Assembly (NCBI GenBank): GCA_030632925.1
Contig: DAOVTU010000155.1
Span: forward strand, 1 to 6,795
From: Candidatus Krumholzibacteriia bacterium
GTDB taxonomy: Bacteria > Krumholzibacteriota > Krumholzibacteriia > LZORAL124-64-63
Reading direction: 5' to 3'
Length of the DNA stretch: 6,795 bases
In this document: in pieces, positions 5,781-6,795 of the stretch
How positions within the stretch are numbered: position 1 is the first letter of the stretch
Layout: each line of letters begins with the position of its first letter
The notes under the pieces: model-generated
What the model saw: only the letters and a program-made list of their open reading frames with translations
Told to the model about the DNA's origin: nothing
Databases searched by the model: none
Made by a program: the position numbers and the translations under genes

Positions 5781-5810
5781 AACATACAAATTTGACCTGA
5801 GGGCGGCCAA
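5781..5810 (-). promoter_or_regulatory. Weak candidate promoter for the small secreted protein
   Basis: Read on the minus strand, TTGGCC (5805-5810) and TATGTT (5781-5786) are 18 bases apart, each matching four of six consensus positions. This falls in the 87-base gap between the M2 peptidase stop and the ATG at 5730. No terminator with a T-run is visible in the gap, so read-through from the peptidase gene is an equally good explanation. Confidence 0.25.
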
Positions 5811-5817
5811 TCATCCC

Positions 5818-6795
5818 CTAGAATCCGATTTCACGCCCTTCATTCTGCTCTTCCAGCCAAGCCTGCAACGGCGCAAAGTACTCCAACATGGCCTCGCTCG
5901 ACAGATCATCGCCCGTAGCTTCGCGCATGACCTGGGCCCAGTCGCGGGTCGCGCCCAGGCGCAGCACCGAATCGAGGTACATGCCCACCGACTTGTTGCC
6001 GTAGTAGTTGGCCGAGCGCACATCCTGCTTCAAAATATCCTGACAAATGTAGCGGTGCAGCTGGTGCAGGATGACCGTGCTCAGGGCATAGTCGTAGTAC
6101 TGCGCCGGGTCGTCGATGATGTGGGTCTTGGTCGCCGGATCGCAGTACGATTCGCCGCGCTCGGTGGGCGGCTCGATGCCCTGATACTGCGCTGCATATT
6201 CCCACCAGCGGGTATTGTACAGGTGGCGCGGCAAATCCTTTTCGTACAGGTCGTGTTCCCAGTGGGTCATGGTGCCGCAGGCGAAAGGCAAATACACCAC
6301 ACCGCCAGTCAAGGCCTGGTTCAACAGCCAGGAGATTTCATCGGGCGCATTGTCGGCACTCATCAATTCCACTTGCTGCAGGTAGGGCACCTGGCTGGCT
6401 GCCAATTCAATCAGCGAGCCGATGCCTTCATGAAAAGCCCGGTTGGCGCCGCGCCGCAAAATGGGTGGCACTTCGTCGCGGCTGTAGGCCAGGTAGTAGT
6501 ACACATGGCCCAATTCGTGGTGCGTGGTCTGGAACCAGCTGAAGTTGGATTTGACGCTCATCAAGGCCCGGACGTCCTGGTCGAGGTCCACGTGCCAGGC
6601 CGAGGCGTGGGTATTCTTGCTGCGGGTCGCATTGGACGGCAGGGCGTACAAGTCGCTGCGGGACCAGAAGTTCGCCGGCAGCGGGTCAAAGCCCAGCGAC
6701 ATGTAGAACCGTTCGCCTTGCTCGACTAGCCACTTGGGGTCGGCGTCCTGCAGCATGCCATCGAGGTCCACGCCTTCGACAATGCCAGGCCATTC
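5818..6795 (-). CDS. M2 family (ACE-like) zinc metallopeptidase, C-terminal part
   Basis: The frame runs off the right edge, so only the last 325 residues are present; full M2 enzymes are about 600 residues, and the signal peptide, if any, is outside. The GTG at 6771 is internal. Counting from the edge codon: HASAW at 63-67 (ACE His353/Ala354 substrate strand), the zinc site HELGH at 93-97 with Glu94 as general base, and the third zinc ligand Glu123 in RRGANRAFHEGIG. KTHI (Lys223, His225) and YYDYALS (Tyr233, Tyr236) correspond to the ACE residues Lys511, His513, Tyr520 and Tyr523 that hold the substrate C-terminal carboxylate. All catalytic residues in view are intact, so an active peptidyl-dipeptidase or related carboxydipeptidase is expected, probably exported. 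The position of the ACE chloride ligand Arg522 is Asp235 here. The C-terminus (REIGF) has no membrane anchor. Confidence 0.95.
   Translation of the reverse strand, partial: EWPGIVEGVDLDGMLQDADPKWLVEQGERFYMSLGFDPLPANFWSRSDLYALPSNATRSKNTHASAWHVDLDQDVRALMSVKSNFSWFQTTHHELGHVYYYLAYSRDEVPPILRRGANRAFHEGIGSLIELAASQVPYLQQVELMSADNAPDEISWLLNQALTGGVVYLPFACGTMTHWEHDLYEKDLPRHLYNTRWWEYAAQYQGIEPPTERGESYCDPATKTHIIDDPAQYYDYALSTVILHQLHRYICQDILKQDVRSANYYGNKSVGMYLDSVLRLGATRDWAQVMREATGDDLSSEAMLEYFAPLQAWLEEQNEGREIGF
6505..6519 (-). other. HEXXH zinc-binding motif of the M2 peptidase
   Basis: Five codons encode HELGH, preceded by another histidine as in animal ACE (HHEMGH). The two outer histidines bind zinc and the glutamate activates water; the third ligand is the glutamate of FHEGIG, 26 residues after the last histidine (24 in human ACE, the two extra residues lying in the SRDEVP loop). 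Confidence 0.95.

Noticed and set aside
5791..5810. Minus-strand TTGGCC/GGTCAA dyad after the M2 stop
   Set aside because: Only six pairs including a wobble, and no T-run follows, so it does not qualify as an intrinsic terminator.
6055..6729. 224-codon plus-strand frame antisense to the M2 peptidase
   Set aside because: It overlaps the catalytic core of a clear M2 gene and has no domain or plausible ribosome binding site.
1..6795. Defence island, CRISPR, prophage or transposon
   Set aside because: No repeat-spacer structure, transposase, integrase, terminal inverted repeats or tRNA gene was seen; the genes are ordinary envelope and housekeeping types.

Overview
This is a moderately GC-rich, gene-dense bacterial segment with seven genes, two of them cut by the window edges. 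No RNA genes, CRISPR arrays or insertion sequences are seen, and no gap between genes exceeds about 140 bases. The protein types suggest an uncultured, GC-rich member of the FCB superphylum (Eisenbacteria-, Krumholzibacteria- or Latescibacteria-like). The main clues are a PKD-domain secreted protein ending in a classic type-A type IX secretion (T9SS/por) C-terminal domain with an 'NSPNPFNP' motif, a lipoprotein with tandem beta-sandwich repeats, and an M2 (ACE-like) peptidase. The phylum is inferred from protein style, not demonstrated.

Layout. (1) 2-1015 (+): C-terminal part of a large secreted multidomain protein, followed by a clean intrinsic terminator (1039-1072). (2) 1156-1647 (+): small FMN-binding split-barrel protein. 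(3) 1717-3066 (+): lipoprotein with three 78-residue repeats and an NTF2-like C-terminal domain. (4) 3146-4504 (+) and (5) 4508-5269 (+): a tightly coupled long-form NfeD membrane serine protease and slipin/stomatin pair. (6) 5275-5730 (-): small secreted protein of unknown function, convergent with the slipin and only 5 bases from it. (7) 5818-6795 (-): C-terminal half of an M2 metallopeptidase with its zinc and substrate-binding residues in place.

How the genes relate. The firm functional unit is nfeD-slipin, a membrane protease and its probable SPFH-domain partner and substrate. The other genes look like cell-envelope or secreted functions without an evident shared pathway. The most interesting signal is that two otherwise unrelated exported proteins, the lipoprotein and the 151-residue protein on the opposite strand, end in the same register with a similar 15-residue tail (AVETSVWGTVKALFR and AMEEVSWGTLRTRYR). 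This may be an undescribed C-terminal motif, distinct from the T9SS type-A domain also present in the window. The two genes also share an identical 9-base ribosome-binding leader, AGGGGGAAT.
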